DNA of 51,541 nt from Parachlorella kessleri. Taxonomy: Eukaryota; Chlorophyta; Trebouxiophyceae; Chlorellales; Chlorellaceae. Shown in pieces: positions 28,710 through 40,156 of the stretch. Below the pieces are notes generated by a model. That model was not told the DNA's origin, ran no database searches, and saw only the letters and a program-made list of their open reading frames with translations. The first letter of the stretch is position 1; each line of letters opens with the position of its first letter. The position numbers and the translations under genes were made by a program. The stretch spans positions 1 through 51,541 of the forward strand of contig BBXU01000783.1 of assembly GCA_001598975.1 (NCBI GenBank). Reading direction: 5' to 3'.

Positions 28710-30615
28710 ATGCCCTGTGCTGCAGCCCCACAGCTGATGACAAGCTTCAGGGAGTCCCAGCCTGGAAGGGGCGCTGGGGCGCTGCCGGCAGCTCCTGTGG
28801 TAGCTGGGCAGGTAGCAGGGCTGGGCAGCCTGTCGCCACCTGAAAAGCCCGGTTCAGCAGCAGCGGGAGCAGCAGCAGCAGCAACAACACCATCGAACAC
28901 AACAACAGCAACAACAACTACCGAAGCATCTGGTGCCCAGGCCAAAAGTAGTCAGGAACACAGCAGCTCGGATCAGCTTCACCGCCAGATGGGCAGAGTA
29001 CACCCAGCTCGGGGCTTGGGTGGGAGCCTCGAGCAGCAGGATAGCCCAGCCAGCCTGGGTTCCCAGCGCTGTTTGAGCTTCACTTTCGGCTCGCTCTCGC
29101 CCCTGGGCTCTCCAATCAAGCCGCCTGGGTTCCTTCAAGCCCAGCATCAGCAGTTTCCCGGCAGCCCTAGTCAGCTGCCAAAGCAGCTTGGCTTCCAGCC
29201 AGCGCAGTCGCTGCAAGCTTCGCCGGCAACCTCGCCGCAAAGACCACGGGGGTTCCCCTCACCGCGAAGCATCAGGCTGACAGGCTCGGTTCGGCTAGTG
29301 GGTGATACTATCATCCCGCTTCCAGCTCATGTGGGCGGGCGCCTCATAGAGGCTCTGGAAGCGGCAGTTCCTGCTCAGTCTGCTGCCGCGCCGCTGAGCG
29401 TTGAAGAGCAGCAGCGACGGCTGCAGTCATCATCCGGTGCTGAGCTGGTTGTTAGAAGCTTAGAGGTGGGTAATCACTGGGTATCACGAGGCTGACACTG
29501 ATACGGCCATCAGCAGAGGAGTGCATGCTGTCCATCACTTGGCCCGGTGCGGGGTTGATGGCGGGCATTGATTAGACATGCTGTGACTGTGCGTGTGCCT
29601 CGTTGTAGGCTGTGGATCATGGATCCATCCTCCTGCCAGCACCCCTATCTGCAGGGGTCATTCACACTGGGCGTGCGTGCCTTATATGTGCACATGGAAG
29701 GTCCGCTCCCAACTTCACAACATTCACTCACATGTTCTCTCTTTTCGCATCGCGAATGCTTGATTTGCCATCTTGGTAAATTGTGCAGGGCCAGGGCACC
29801 TCATTTCCAAGGGAGCCCTCCTTCCATGACATGCTTGTGGAGCAGCAGCGGATGCAGCCTCTATGTCAGGCTCAGCCACGGCCCTCTGTCTACAGCTGTA
29901 TCCCTGAGCAATTGCAGCAGCAGCAGCATGCAAAGCGGCAGCAGGACCAGGAGGAGATCCATGAACAATGCCAGCAGCAGCCGGGTGTGCCATCCGTCCT
30001 AGCTGTTGCGGCCGTACAAGTCATCTCTACGCTGGACAAAAACTTCAACAAAGAGCGCATGCATGGCGCAGCAGCACTAGGAGCGGCCCCTGCAACGACA
30101 CTGACCGGACGGACGGCATCCACATGTGCCGGACTTGCAGCAGCGAGCCCCCCTGCCTCGGGGCCCACGACACCTCCAGAGGCGGGACTGCTTCTGACGC
30201 CGCGCAAAAGGGCTCGCAAAGGCCGAGCGCTACGCTCAGCCTATGACGATGAAATGGACCCTACCTCAAAGGTGGGCAAATATACCAGCGGGATTGCGCT
30301 GCCTAGACACATGGTCGTCGGTTGCCATCAGTGGCGCTCCCTCGGGGTTGCACTGTGGTGGGTTTGTGAGCGAGCGGTGTGGGCGGCCCCATGCACCGGA
30401 TTGGTAGCTAGCCGACTGTCCACCCTGTCTGGTCGGCGTACCACCCCATGCCTCGTTCAAATTTGTTCCCTTGTTCTCCCTGGACAGCCACCTCCATGGG
30501 CTCAAGTGCCTGGTGGGGTGCCGTACATGCTATGTGGGATTTCAAGCACTCCATGTGCTTGGCAATCACATGAACGCTGGGTTTGGTCCTGCTGCAGGTA
30601 CGGCGAAGTGTGTGA
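28710..30615 (+). CDS. Low-complexity Q/S/P-rich protein, possibly nuclear
   Basis: Two large coding blocks are visible. The first (28710 to about 29465) starts MPCAAAPQLMTSF and is rich in A, T, S, P and Q, with SFTFGSLSPLGSPIKPPGF and an SPRSIRLTGSVRLVGD stretch. It ends EELVV-like before a GTGGGT donor. The second (about 29790-30270) has FHDMLVEQQRMQPL, a glutamine run and a basic cluster TPRKRARKGRALRSAYDDE, which could be a nuclear localisation signal. It ends at donor AAG|GTGGGC; a last short exon at 30598 would close it with TGA at 30613-30615. A small exon near 29610-29700 probably lies between, but I could not settle its frame. The family is not recognised and no catalytic domain is visible. 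Confidence 0.45.
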
Positions 30616-33250
30616 GTAAGGCGTGGTGCTGCTACTAGGCCAGCAGGGCCCAGCTAACAGTCTATAGGGAGAGTAGTGGAAGTACTGAGAGCGGTTTTAG
30701 CATGAATGTACAATGAAGTTGGTTGCCTCGTGTTGTGCCTAGGAGTACCACTGGAGAGCTAAATCATCTGGGCAGTGCAGGCTTCTCTGCCTTAATGAAG
30801 ACAAATATATCCTGGATTCCTGGCTACCTTCACGTCCCATGGCTAGGTGTGCAGTATTTGGTACATGCAGGTTTCCACCCTCTGTCGTGTTGGAACAGAT
30901 GTAGTCTGTTGCATCATACCATAGCTTGGTTGGGTTATCTTCTTGAATGCCATGGCCTGGTCACATGACGGCCACTGGCTGGTTGCCAGTTGCGCCGTGT
31001 TTTGTATCTCTGACCCAAACTGTACAGCTGCCGGCATTCGGCGCTCCTACCATGACTGCATGGTATACTATGCTGCCATGTGACATCTCCCTGTACGTGT
31101 CCTGTGTAGTACCTGTAAAAGATTCTCTAGGCAAGTTTTGGTGTGACTCAATGTGACTCAATAGGACATGGCAAATGCCGTTTGACTGACCTGCTGTTGC
31201 TGTGCCAGGGCTGCCTTCATGTGAACCTTCTGCAAATTTCACCTGTCAGCTATGTCAACTATTCTATCAGCAGTCTCGTGTACTAGCATCGGGCTGCTCA
31301 ACCTAAGCATGTGAGGTGTTGTATTTAACCTGTTTGCTGGACATTGGAGTCCGTGTGTTGAATAGCCTGCAGGCAGAGGCTCGATGCCATGGCCTCTGAC
31401 CTGTGTGCAAGGCTCTCTCGCTATGGTTTTCACTGTTCTCAGGTTCTGATGCTTCCTTAGCCTCATCCTGTAACCAGTTGGCTGAACAGTTGGGGCCCCA
31501 CTGGGCTGGAGTGCAGGGAACGTTTCCCGTCCTTGTCCTACACTACAGGAAGCCACCTGGTTAGCCAATTCTAAGAGGGCTCTGATATAACAGCCATCTA
31601 TACTATACGTGGTATATTGTGAACAATGCCACTATGAAGCTACTACTGTCTGAGAGCTAGTCCTTCAAGCTGTCGGCGGGACCAGTGACTGGCGGCGGGA
31701 GCTGCACTGGTCTGATGTCTTCCCACCTGAATTCCTTCCTCGTATTTAGTATATCGTTGGGAGGCTCCGATGTGGATTGTGTTGATAGTGGTCCTTGCTT
31801 TTGCCTATTGGGCCCTCATGAGGTTGGCTATGAGCCGCATCAAGGACGAATGAAGGAGCCAGCTGGCGAGCACCTGCCGGCTATGGTGTCATTGCGCCGG
31901 TGCCGTCAGGCCTACTGAGCAGTTCACATACATAAAGTCATAATCATAGCCTTGGAGGCGTGTGCGAGACTACGGTGAGTCTTGGCAGGCCATGACGGAG
32001 CCCAAGAGGTTGCTGAAGCACTCCTGATACTGTGCCTGAGCAGGCATGCTAGATGGCTTACCCTTGCTTGCTGCAGGGGGGTAGCTAGGGGTTTTACTCC
32101 ATGCACCTGCTGAAGTGTAGCAAGGGCGCAAAAACAAGAGGGGCGGAAGTGCAGAACCGGCGGCTTTGGAAGCTTGCATTACAGGGCAGACCTGCCAGAT
32201 GGTTGCCAAGACTTGGTTAATTGGCCGAGGTCTAGCCTGGTAGGTGTTCGTCATGTGTGCATATGTTGGGGCTGGCATCATAGGTTAGTTGGCTGGGCAA
32301 CTGCAACAGCTGTCCATCGGACATTGTTGTTGTCTTGAACAGGTTATGGGCAGCGTTGTACGTACCTGTCGGCCCTGCCTTGGCATGATGAGGAAGTACA
32401 GGGCAGTTGCCTGGCATTTAGTGGCAGCTGCCAAAGCTGCAGGTGCTGCAGTGCCTAGATGTAAGCAGGCGCTTTACGGCAGTTGAGCGTATTACCTGCA
32501 TCGCCTAAGCCTGTGGAGCTGATGTCCATCTGATCGCCTGGTACTTTTCAGCGGCAGCAGCCTTTTCTCAGCATGTGGCAGCACCCACACACACTAAGCC
32601 GTCCTTGTTGAAGACCAATTGTGGCAGCAGTAGCCACCCAGCTACCTGCTTGTGCTATGAAGGACACATGGAGAAGCTTGGTGGGATAGACCTTTGGTTG
32701 TGTTTTCTGTTGGTTTTCCCGTCCGGACGGGGTGGTGCATGCCATTAAGAATTGGTACTTGGATCTTGTGGTTTGTGGGCATAGTACATCCTGGCTTTTT
32801 GTTGGCCCCATTTGGGGGACTCACGGCAGCATGGTCAGGTGGCGGTACGCTGTTAGACTAGACTAGACTAGCCACCCAGCTGGCAGCAGGGCTCCTCCTT
32901 GCTCTTTCTTACGTGCAAGTCTGGCTCGATAGGGCGCCTGGCTGGGACGCAGGTCAAGCAGGGAACTAGGCTGGGCAGCACAATAGCAAGAGCAGCAGGC
33001 TAGATCTGCAAATTTCAAACCCAACCTGGGCAGGTGTTAGACAACCCCTCCCTAGCAAAACGGATGAGCATGGGGTGGGGAACCAAGGTATCACAGGAGG
33101 GTCTGGATCCAGTGTGAGATACCATGCGGCCGCATCCGGCTCTGCACCCTTTTGGCCTTTCTTGTAACGCAGAGCTGCTGTTCTTGAATATCTGGCATCG
33201 TCATTTGGGGCCTCGACACAAGGGGAGCGCAGCACCCAAGCCAGTGCACC
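30616..33250. other. Long stretch without a recognisable gene
   Basis: About 2.6 kb with only short open frames on either strand and no chain of exons I can support. Minor features are a direct repeat of tgactcaatg at 31142-31160 and three TAGAC units at 32856-32870. It may hold the 3' UTR of the upstream gene, the promoter of the deacylase gene and possibly an RNA gene that cannot be recognised by eye. Confidence 0.4.
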
Positions 33251-35521
33251 ATGGATAGGACCGGGCTCCTGAAAAAGCTCGAAGAACTGAACATCTCGTG
33301 CGAAACACTGGAGCACCCTGCAGTCTTAACGTGTGATGCGCAGGTCGGGCAGCCTGGACTTTGAGCTGCTGTAACCTTTGCTTGATAGCAAGGATGTTAC
33401 TAAGTGCTGACTGGCACAGCAGGACCCTTGTAGACATATGGATATCCTTCGTGCAGGCAGCGGAGCTCAGGGATGTCCCAGGAGTGGTGACTAAGAACCT
33501 TTTTCTCAAGGTGTGTTGGTTGACTGGTTGGTGGCAGGCAGCGCAAGAAAGGAGAAGTAGGGTGAACTGTACTGACAGAGTTGGGATGCAGCTACGCTCT
33601 TAAGTCATGCGTGAGTTCTGATTCAACAGGTCGCTCCTTGAGATAAGCTAAGGCCACAAAGTAGGTGAAGCTCCAACTGATGGAGTTTTGTGAAAGACCC
33701 GCATTTCTTGCCACCAAGCCATTCTGCGCCAGCCTCAAGTCCGAGCTTGATGTCAAAATTCAGGATAAGAAGTCCAGGCTATACCTGATCACCGCTGCCG
33801 CGGACACGAAGGTTGACCTTCGAGGCAAGTGTCAGGACACATGTCTATGTCAGCAAGTGGCACATGCACCCATAACACACCCTATACTCTTGGCAATGTG
33901 CTTTGCTATGTCATTGTCTGAAGGTGCCCCGTTGTTGCCAGTGCAGTGCTTTCTGCTAGACTGGGCACTGGCAAGGGCGGCATTAGGCTGGCACCCGACG
34001 AGCTGCTGGGGACGGTGCTGCAGGTGTGCACTGGGGCAGCGTGTCAGAAGTGCCTTTGGAAGTGTTACTGTTTAGGTAGAAGCATTCGTTTTTTGCTGAA
34101 GGTTTGCAAGAGCTATTGGTACTATTGATATTTGCGTCGATATTGCCGCCAGTCCCTAGGTCTGCATTGTAGGAGGCTTTGTGGTTTGTAGTCCTTAGCT
34201 TACACCATGGTGGCGGTGCTCCTTGAAGTCCCTTTGGGATGAGGCTGTCTTCTCTTCACTTACAGCTTGGTATCTGCCAAAGTGCCTGCTTTACCATGAT
34301 CTTCATCCCTTTTTTATGACTCTGCACCAAATGCTCTTCACGCCTCCCAGTCTGTGTGCAACCTGGTGGCGTAAGCATGGCACACGGACTTACTTTGCGA
34401 CGAGTGCTTGGCTGCAGGTGACTCTTGGCAGCTGCACACCGCTGGCGCTAGTGCAGCCCACAGCAGTCAATGTGGTCTTGCTGCTTGATCAGACGCTGAA
34501 GACTGTGGATCGTATATTTGTGCACCCGCTAGAAAACACTGCGACCACGGTGCTGTCAGCAGAAGGGCTTGAAACATTCCTCAGGTATGTCCAGAAGTGA
34601 GGAGATTGATTGGGTTATGTTGGGTTGAAAGGGCGGTGATTAGCTGTGGTCATGCCAGATATAACCTGTACAGTTTTACTTCTGAAACATAGTATGTGTG
34701 TTGTCATGTCTGGGTCCTTGATGGGTACCTTGTTGTGCTTGTGATTGACCTTTGCAGTGTAAAACTAAAGAATCCATGGCGGTGGCGGCCAGCGCTATGG
34801 GCTGTGTATGATCTTGCAGGTCCATAGGGCGGGAGCCCCTCTATGTTGACCTTGAAGCAGACCCAGTTGTCAACAAAGACAACCCACCTGACCTGAAAGA
34901 AGTAGCTGACGCAGCTGTGCCTTACAAGAATGAACAGGAGGGTGACGGTGCAGCTGCTAACACGACAGCAACAACAGCAGCGGCAGCACCGCAGCAGGCA
35001 AAGGCAGCAGCTCGAGCTCCAGTAGCAGCATCAGTAGCTAAGAAGGCAGCAGGGACTGCAGCGCCCAAAGCAGCTAAGCCTAGGGGCGATGATGTTGAAG
35101 CCATCACTGAAACGGTGATCCAAAAGGTGCGTGGGGGGTTTGTACCACCTGAAGCAGCCATAGTCCTGCTTGACGCTTGGCTGGCATACATATGCCATCC
35201 AAGACCCATGCTGCAGAAGCTTCCTTCTGCCAGAATTACCAACAGTTGAAGCTTGTGCACATGCGCCGCAATGCAGTTTGTAATAGTACTTTGGTTAGAT
35301 AATCAACAGGTGCAGTTGAAACCTTGGTTCTGCTACCATAACTACAGGTGCTGGAGGCGGCACTTGGTGACGCAGCAGCAAGCCTTGATCAAGACGTCCT
35401 GCGCCGGCTGACAGCGGATGTGTCCATGGAGCTGAACGCACTTCGGAATGCAGCGTATGCCAACGGTTTCTCAGCGTCAAAGGCTGCTATAACCTCTATA
35501 ATCAATGGGCGCTTTGCATGA
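33251..35521 (+). CDS. PrdX/YbaK-domain aminoacyl-tRNA deacylase (PRORSD1-like)
   Basis: Seven exons (33251-33343, 33457-33510, 33764-33824, 33947-34023, 34418-34584, 34820-35126, 35348-35521) give exactly 310 residues. The N-terminal ~170 residues match the ProXp/YbaK trans-editing fold. Family landmarks are KNLFLKDKKSRLYLITA, ADTKVDLRVLSARLGTGKGGIRLA, GSCTPLALVQP and the C-terminal IGREPLYVDLEADPVV. Enzymes of this family remove mischarged amino acids from tRNA. Residues ~200-250 form an A/P/K-rich linker. The last ~60 residues (MELNALRNAAYANGF) resemble the C-terminal extension of the plant homologue, so the architecture is plant type. Intron 3 (33825-33946) needs a GC donor (CGAG|GCAAGT) to keep frame. 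No organelle signal is visible, so the protein is probably cytosolic. Its tRNA specificity is not deducible. Confidence 0.9.
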
Positions 35522-35783
35522 ACTCGCGGTGTGCACCTATGTGTGCTTGGGTCGGCTTGGCCGCCATAGCAGGTCAACGATTGTGACCCGGTGGCGCGCC
35601 TGGTTATCTTCTGCTTTGGAAAAAGTCCACGATTGCCATGGAGCTGCAGTTGCACAATGAGGCATTTGAGCACTGTTCAGGCACAGGTGCTCATACGCAG
35701 CGTGCCTTGGTATGAAACCCCAGCTCATGTGCGGTGGTGTAAAGAGGCACCTGCCCTTCCTGTGCGGCTAGTGCAGATGCCTC

Positions 35784-36845
35784 TCAGCTGCAGCAGTCTG
35801 GAACAGGATGTGCACGACCGCTTACCTGCCGAGGTCCATATCTGTCTGGGTGGAAATCTGCTGGCCCGTGCACTGGCTAAGCTGCTGTAATGAACCCAGC
35901 ATGCGGAGCATGCTGGTTGTGTGCACAGGGTCAGCTGTCATAGGCAGTGGAAGCCCTGCCAGGATGGAGTTGATGGCGTCGGCCTGCTCCACCGCCTGTC
36001 TTTGCTGCAGCGCGGGACAGACAGCCATTTGACTGTTATTGCCAGTTGTATGAAACCTTGGAGCAGCAAAGAGGGTCTGCGTACCTCAAGCCGCCACTGC
36101 TTCTCGTGCGCTGAAGCCCTGAAGACTGACTTGCTCAGGCTGATGGCTGTTGCTGTGAACTCGGCGCCGGCAGGCATGTGAACAACTGTGACTTCGTCTG
36201 CTGCTAGCCTACACAGGCGGTATTTGCAAGATTAACTGACTTATGTATCCTGCTCACGGCCTGAAGCATCTTTGCATGCCGCCCTGTCAGAGCAGGTCCC
36301 CATCCTCACAACGAGCATACATGCTGGCGACACAACCATGTGACAGCAATGAAATATCACTGAAGCATGCATGCATCCCCACAGCAGGCTGCCGCCCCTT
36401 ACCCACAGACTTCTGCGGTGACACGAATGTCAGCCAGTAGCGAGTGAGGGATGAGGACATAAGCAAACTTGAAGGTCTTGCACAGCTTGTCCACCCTGCA
36501 TGCAGCGTGATCATCGCACTCCTAGCTTTGCGGGGAGAGACTCCGCATTACCCAGCCGGGTTTTGCAAGTTTGCTGCAGAGACCGCTCACTTCGAGGCCA
36601 CCTCTGCTGCGCTGCGCAGGAGCAGGAAGGCTGCTGTAGTCCCAGAGCCCGAAAATATAATGTCCTGAAGGCAGCAGGCATTTCTGTGGCGCCTCCTTGG
36701 TTTTTGGCCAGGCCCTGCCGAGGGAGCCTGTGTTTCTTACTGGCACGCTGCTAGCTGCCCTCCTTATTTTCAAATTCTCCTGAAGCAGCTTGGCCTCTTC
36801 CACAACACCTCCTGAGGTTTGGTTAAGAATGCACACAGATGCCAT
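35784..36845 (-). CDS. Small protein of unknown function, multi-exon
   Basis: A plausible minus-strand gene starts at 36845 (MASVCILNQTSGGVV...) and reads through exons carrying DIIFSGSGTTAAFLLL, VDKLCKTFKFAYVLIPHSLL, AISLSKSVFRASAHEKQWRLE and QRQAVEQADAINSILAGLPL, ending at TGA 35784-35786. Donors GTAAGA, GTGAGC, GTAAGG, GTACGC and GTAAGC join in frame. The product would be about 170 residues, mostly helical with no membrane segment. I do not recognise the family. It is convergent with the deacylase gene and divergent from HEI10, with 440 bp between start codons. The first two exons are the least certain. Confidence 0.45.
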
Positions 36846-37285
36846 GGTCCTGCTGCTGCTGGCAATAGGAGTCAATTCACTTGAAAGCTATGACCGTCAG
36901 TGGCACTGACTGAGCGGGGTTGCTGGGAACTCTGCAAAGGCATTGTCCCGCCACCACCCATTACTAATTTCGCAGGCCATCACCTTGATCATCATGGTGG
37001 TACCTGGTTCCTACACACGCCTTGGAGAAAGGAAAGTATACAAACAGCCGTGACAGCGGTCCTGTCAAGCTTTGGTCAACGACTTTGACTCCAACTCCTG
37101 CACTCCTTTCTGCTCAGTCGACTGCAGAGAGCTTGGCTGGTGCCGTTTCAAAGTGCAGCTGCTGGTAGGCTGAAGGTGGGTCCTGCTCCTTTAAGTCACT
37201 TTTTTAGCTAGAGGCCAGCAGCAGCAAACCTGTGTCGCACGGTATTCTGTAGGTTGGCGGCACGGCGCCCGAAATGCAGCATTCA

Positions 37286-39871
37286 ATGAAGTGCAACGGG
37301 TGCTGGAACGACTGCGAGGCCAAGCAACACAGTGTGGCCACCAGCTGTGGGCACCTCTATTGCCTCTCCTGTGCACAGGTCTGCTCCCATATGTACACAA
37401 TCTGCCAACTGTAGTATGCTGCTATACCCCGCCGGGATGCCACCTCTTTTCATGACAAGCTTGGCTCGCCTTGCAGGCCATTATCGAAGGAGATGACAGC
37501 ACCTGCCCAATCTGCAATCAGGTCCCTAGCGTGGAATCGTCTGGGCATGTTGCTGTGTGGCAGACGATGACCGGCCAGGCTTGTTCTTGCAGCATTGCAA
37601 GCGCGGCCACTAGCTGGAGGCAAAGCCATGCATTGTTAATGTGGATTGCTGGGTTACTGGTTTTAGGTGATGACGAAGAATAACGTGAAAGCGGTGGCGG
37701 TGCTTACTGAGAGTGAATCCTTCAAGCTCACATTGGCAGGACAGACACCTGAAGTGGCCATGAGTGCTGCCATGGCGTCTATCCAGTTTTGTGAGTCTGG
37801 GTACTTACTGCCCCAGTTTTGACTGTGAGGTCGTGCCCACTTTTCCCAGGGTGCAGGTGCTAACGGGTCACTTTGCCTGTGCCTTGTTCCGTAAACACTC
37901 CATGCCCACCCCTTGCAGACAACCAGCAGCAGGCGCTCTATGCCCAGCTGCAGCAGCAGCAGATGCAGCGGAAGATCGACAAAACCCAGGAGCAGTGCAG
38001 GAAGAAGCTGATTGAAGTGCACAATGGCTACACAACGGTAATGCTTGCCGCTTGGCTGTTGAGGAACACCATGCAAACTGGGCTTGCCGCAGGCTAGTGA
38101 TTCATGTTCGCACCAGTGCAGATAGCAGCAGAGCGGGCAGCGGCCACCGAGAGAGCCCATGGTTGTAGGGTTTCTGACTTGCTAAGGTCTCTCTTAGCAG
38201 GCTAAACGCAAGTACCAGGAGGTACAGCAGGCACGGCAGGCGCTGATGGAGGACAACAAGGAGCTGCAGGAGAAATACAACCAGAAGGCAATGTAAGGTT
38301 GCAGGGCTGGGGCGAACAGGCGGCGCTGCGAGCTGCTCATCCTGCCAGCAACCAGATTCGGATGTCACATGCTTCTATTGTGGCAGTCTGGGGGCTTACA
38401 TGACGTGAGACAAGGGCTTGTCTACTTCAGCTTTTGAGGTCTTTGGCTTTGCTGCAGGCAAGACAAGAAGCTGCGGGAGGCATTTGCAATGCTGCAACAA
38501 GAGAATGACAGCCTGCGACGTGCCAATGAGCAACTAATGCAGCGCGTGCAAGGAGGCGGCGGGGGTGGCGGGAGCTCTGGCATCCAGCTGCCGCAAGGGC
38601 TTGGTGGCGGTGGGGCGGGCGCTGGGCTTGGGGTGAGCATGATACACCATGTGGTGTGATCTAGCAGCAGAGTTGTGAGCTTGAGCATGCGAGACTTTGT
38701 TTGTGGCTTGCTAGGCGAAGCCAGCGCAAGTGGTGGCGCCAGTTGCTGCTGTAGCAAGCATTGGATTTCAGTGCATGGAGCAGTTGTGATGGTTGGGCTC
38801 TGAACCACTCTCTGTGTCATATACAGCTGGGCGGCCGCCCAGCAAGCCGGACAGCACCTTTTGGAGGTGACTCGGAGGAGGACCTTGGTTTACGCATGGA
38901 CCGGAATTCGAGAAGGGCTTCCATGGCCGGGATGGGCAGGTGGGGCGCATGTCGTGTAGTGGGCAGAGCGCTCAGGTTGACATCACCGAGCTCCATGGCT
39001 GCGAGGCAAGGCGGCAGCTGCAGATACCACTGTGCTGCCGCTTTTGCAGCATTTGCTCATCCTTTGTGCGTGCTGAATCCCTCCGTAGGGCACTAGCATG
39101 TGTGCGCCATGCCTAACGAAACAAGAACAACTGGGATGAATCGCGAAGTTGTTACCTGGGTCCTCTTCGCAGGCCTCAGCTCAAGGAGCACTCGCCCCTG
39201 CAGTCGCCCAACTTCAATCCACAGCGCCCCTTCAGCGGATTCGACACGCCCGCCAACCAGCCCGTACTGCGCAATGTGCTCAACACTGGCGGGCTACAGT
39301 TGCCAGGCTCGGGTGGCAAGGGACAGCTGGGCATGATGGGGAACAGGAGGCCCAGCTTTCTGAACCCCAGTGAGTCAGGTTGTGGCTCTGATTTTTAGTG
39401 CGCTGCCATAGCCATTTGCACATGACGGCAACACTTTTGAGCACATACATGTTATTGGCATGGGTGGAAGGTAGTGCGAACAGGGAGTGAGACTTGAGCT
39501 GGACTGACAGGGCTGAACACATACATGTTATTAGCATGGGTGGCAGGTAGTGCGAACAGGAAGTGAGAGTTGAGCTGGGCTGACAGGGCTGGATGCAGAA
39601 TGTGCCTGGAGTCTTGCCTGAGTGCATGTTATGTCCTCAGCACCAATTGTGGATGGGTGTATGCTGCAGACTCCCCTAGCGGCATGGCAAGCCTGTAGCG
39701 AGGACGCATGTGCATCAGCCCAGTCCTCAGGCAGGGCGTGACACTTGCTCATGGAATGGCAGCTGTGACTGTCCTCTCTCAAAAGCCCTCACTGCTCTGG
39801 TGAACGATAAATAGCACCGACTGCTTGTCTTCACAGACATCAACAGTGAAAGGCGGCTGGCAGAGATCTAA
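37286..39871 (+). CDS. HEI10: HEI10 / CCNB1IP1-type RING E3 ligase (meiotic crossover factor)
   Basis: About nine exons, each joining in frame. The N-terminal RING (MKCNGCWNDC...CGHLYCLSCA...CPICNQ) has the spacing of plant HEI10 and animal CCNB1IP1. Next comes VMTKNNVKAV, the family's conserved post-RING segment ending SIQFYNQQQALYAQL, and then a long coiled coil (residues ~95-190: QEQCRKKLIEVHNGYTTAK, EDNKELQEKYNQKAM, MLQQENDSLRRANEQLMQRV). The C-terminal region is Gly/Pro/Ser-rich and disordered, with RPSFLNP near the end, and closes INSERRLAEI. HEI10 is a ZMM-group protein that coarsens along the synaptonemal complex and marks class I crossovers; it acts in meiotic nuclei. This implies a functional or recently functional sexual cycle. 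The last intron holds a 76-bp tandem duplication. The paralogous Zip3/RNF212 family is a less likely identity. Confidence 0.9.
39442..39592 (+). repeat. 76-bp tandem duplication in the last HEI10 intron
   Basis: The two units are 39442-39517 and 39518-39592. They begin cacatacatgttatt and end gctgacagggctg, with about six mismatches between them (roughly 92% identity by eye). It is non-coding and lies between the exon ending at about 39370 and the final short exon. Confidence 0.9.
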
Positions 39872-40156
39872 TGAGGAGGTTGGCTCCGTGCTTACCCTCT
39901 GGCTGAGCCAACAGCCATGTTGTTAGACAATAGACCTCACTCACAGACACATGGGGTAAGCATGGGTACATTCCTTCTGATGCAATATTTTGCACCTGTT
40001 TTCGTTTTGCTTGCTTCATATCAAACCAACACTAGGTCGATCCATTTCAACTCTTGGCTGCACTGAAATTTTCTTGACCAGTACAGTGTGCCCAAGGCTA
40101 CTGTTGATCTAGCTGGCTATATAGTGTGCTTCCTTTTGCTCAAGCATGCACAAAGC
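39872..40156. other. Convergent intergenic spacer HEI10 / MFS transporter
   Basis: 285 bp between the two stop codons. It should hold both 3' UTRs and polyadenylation sites. I see no coding potential and no clear TGTAA element. Confidence 0.5.
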
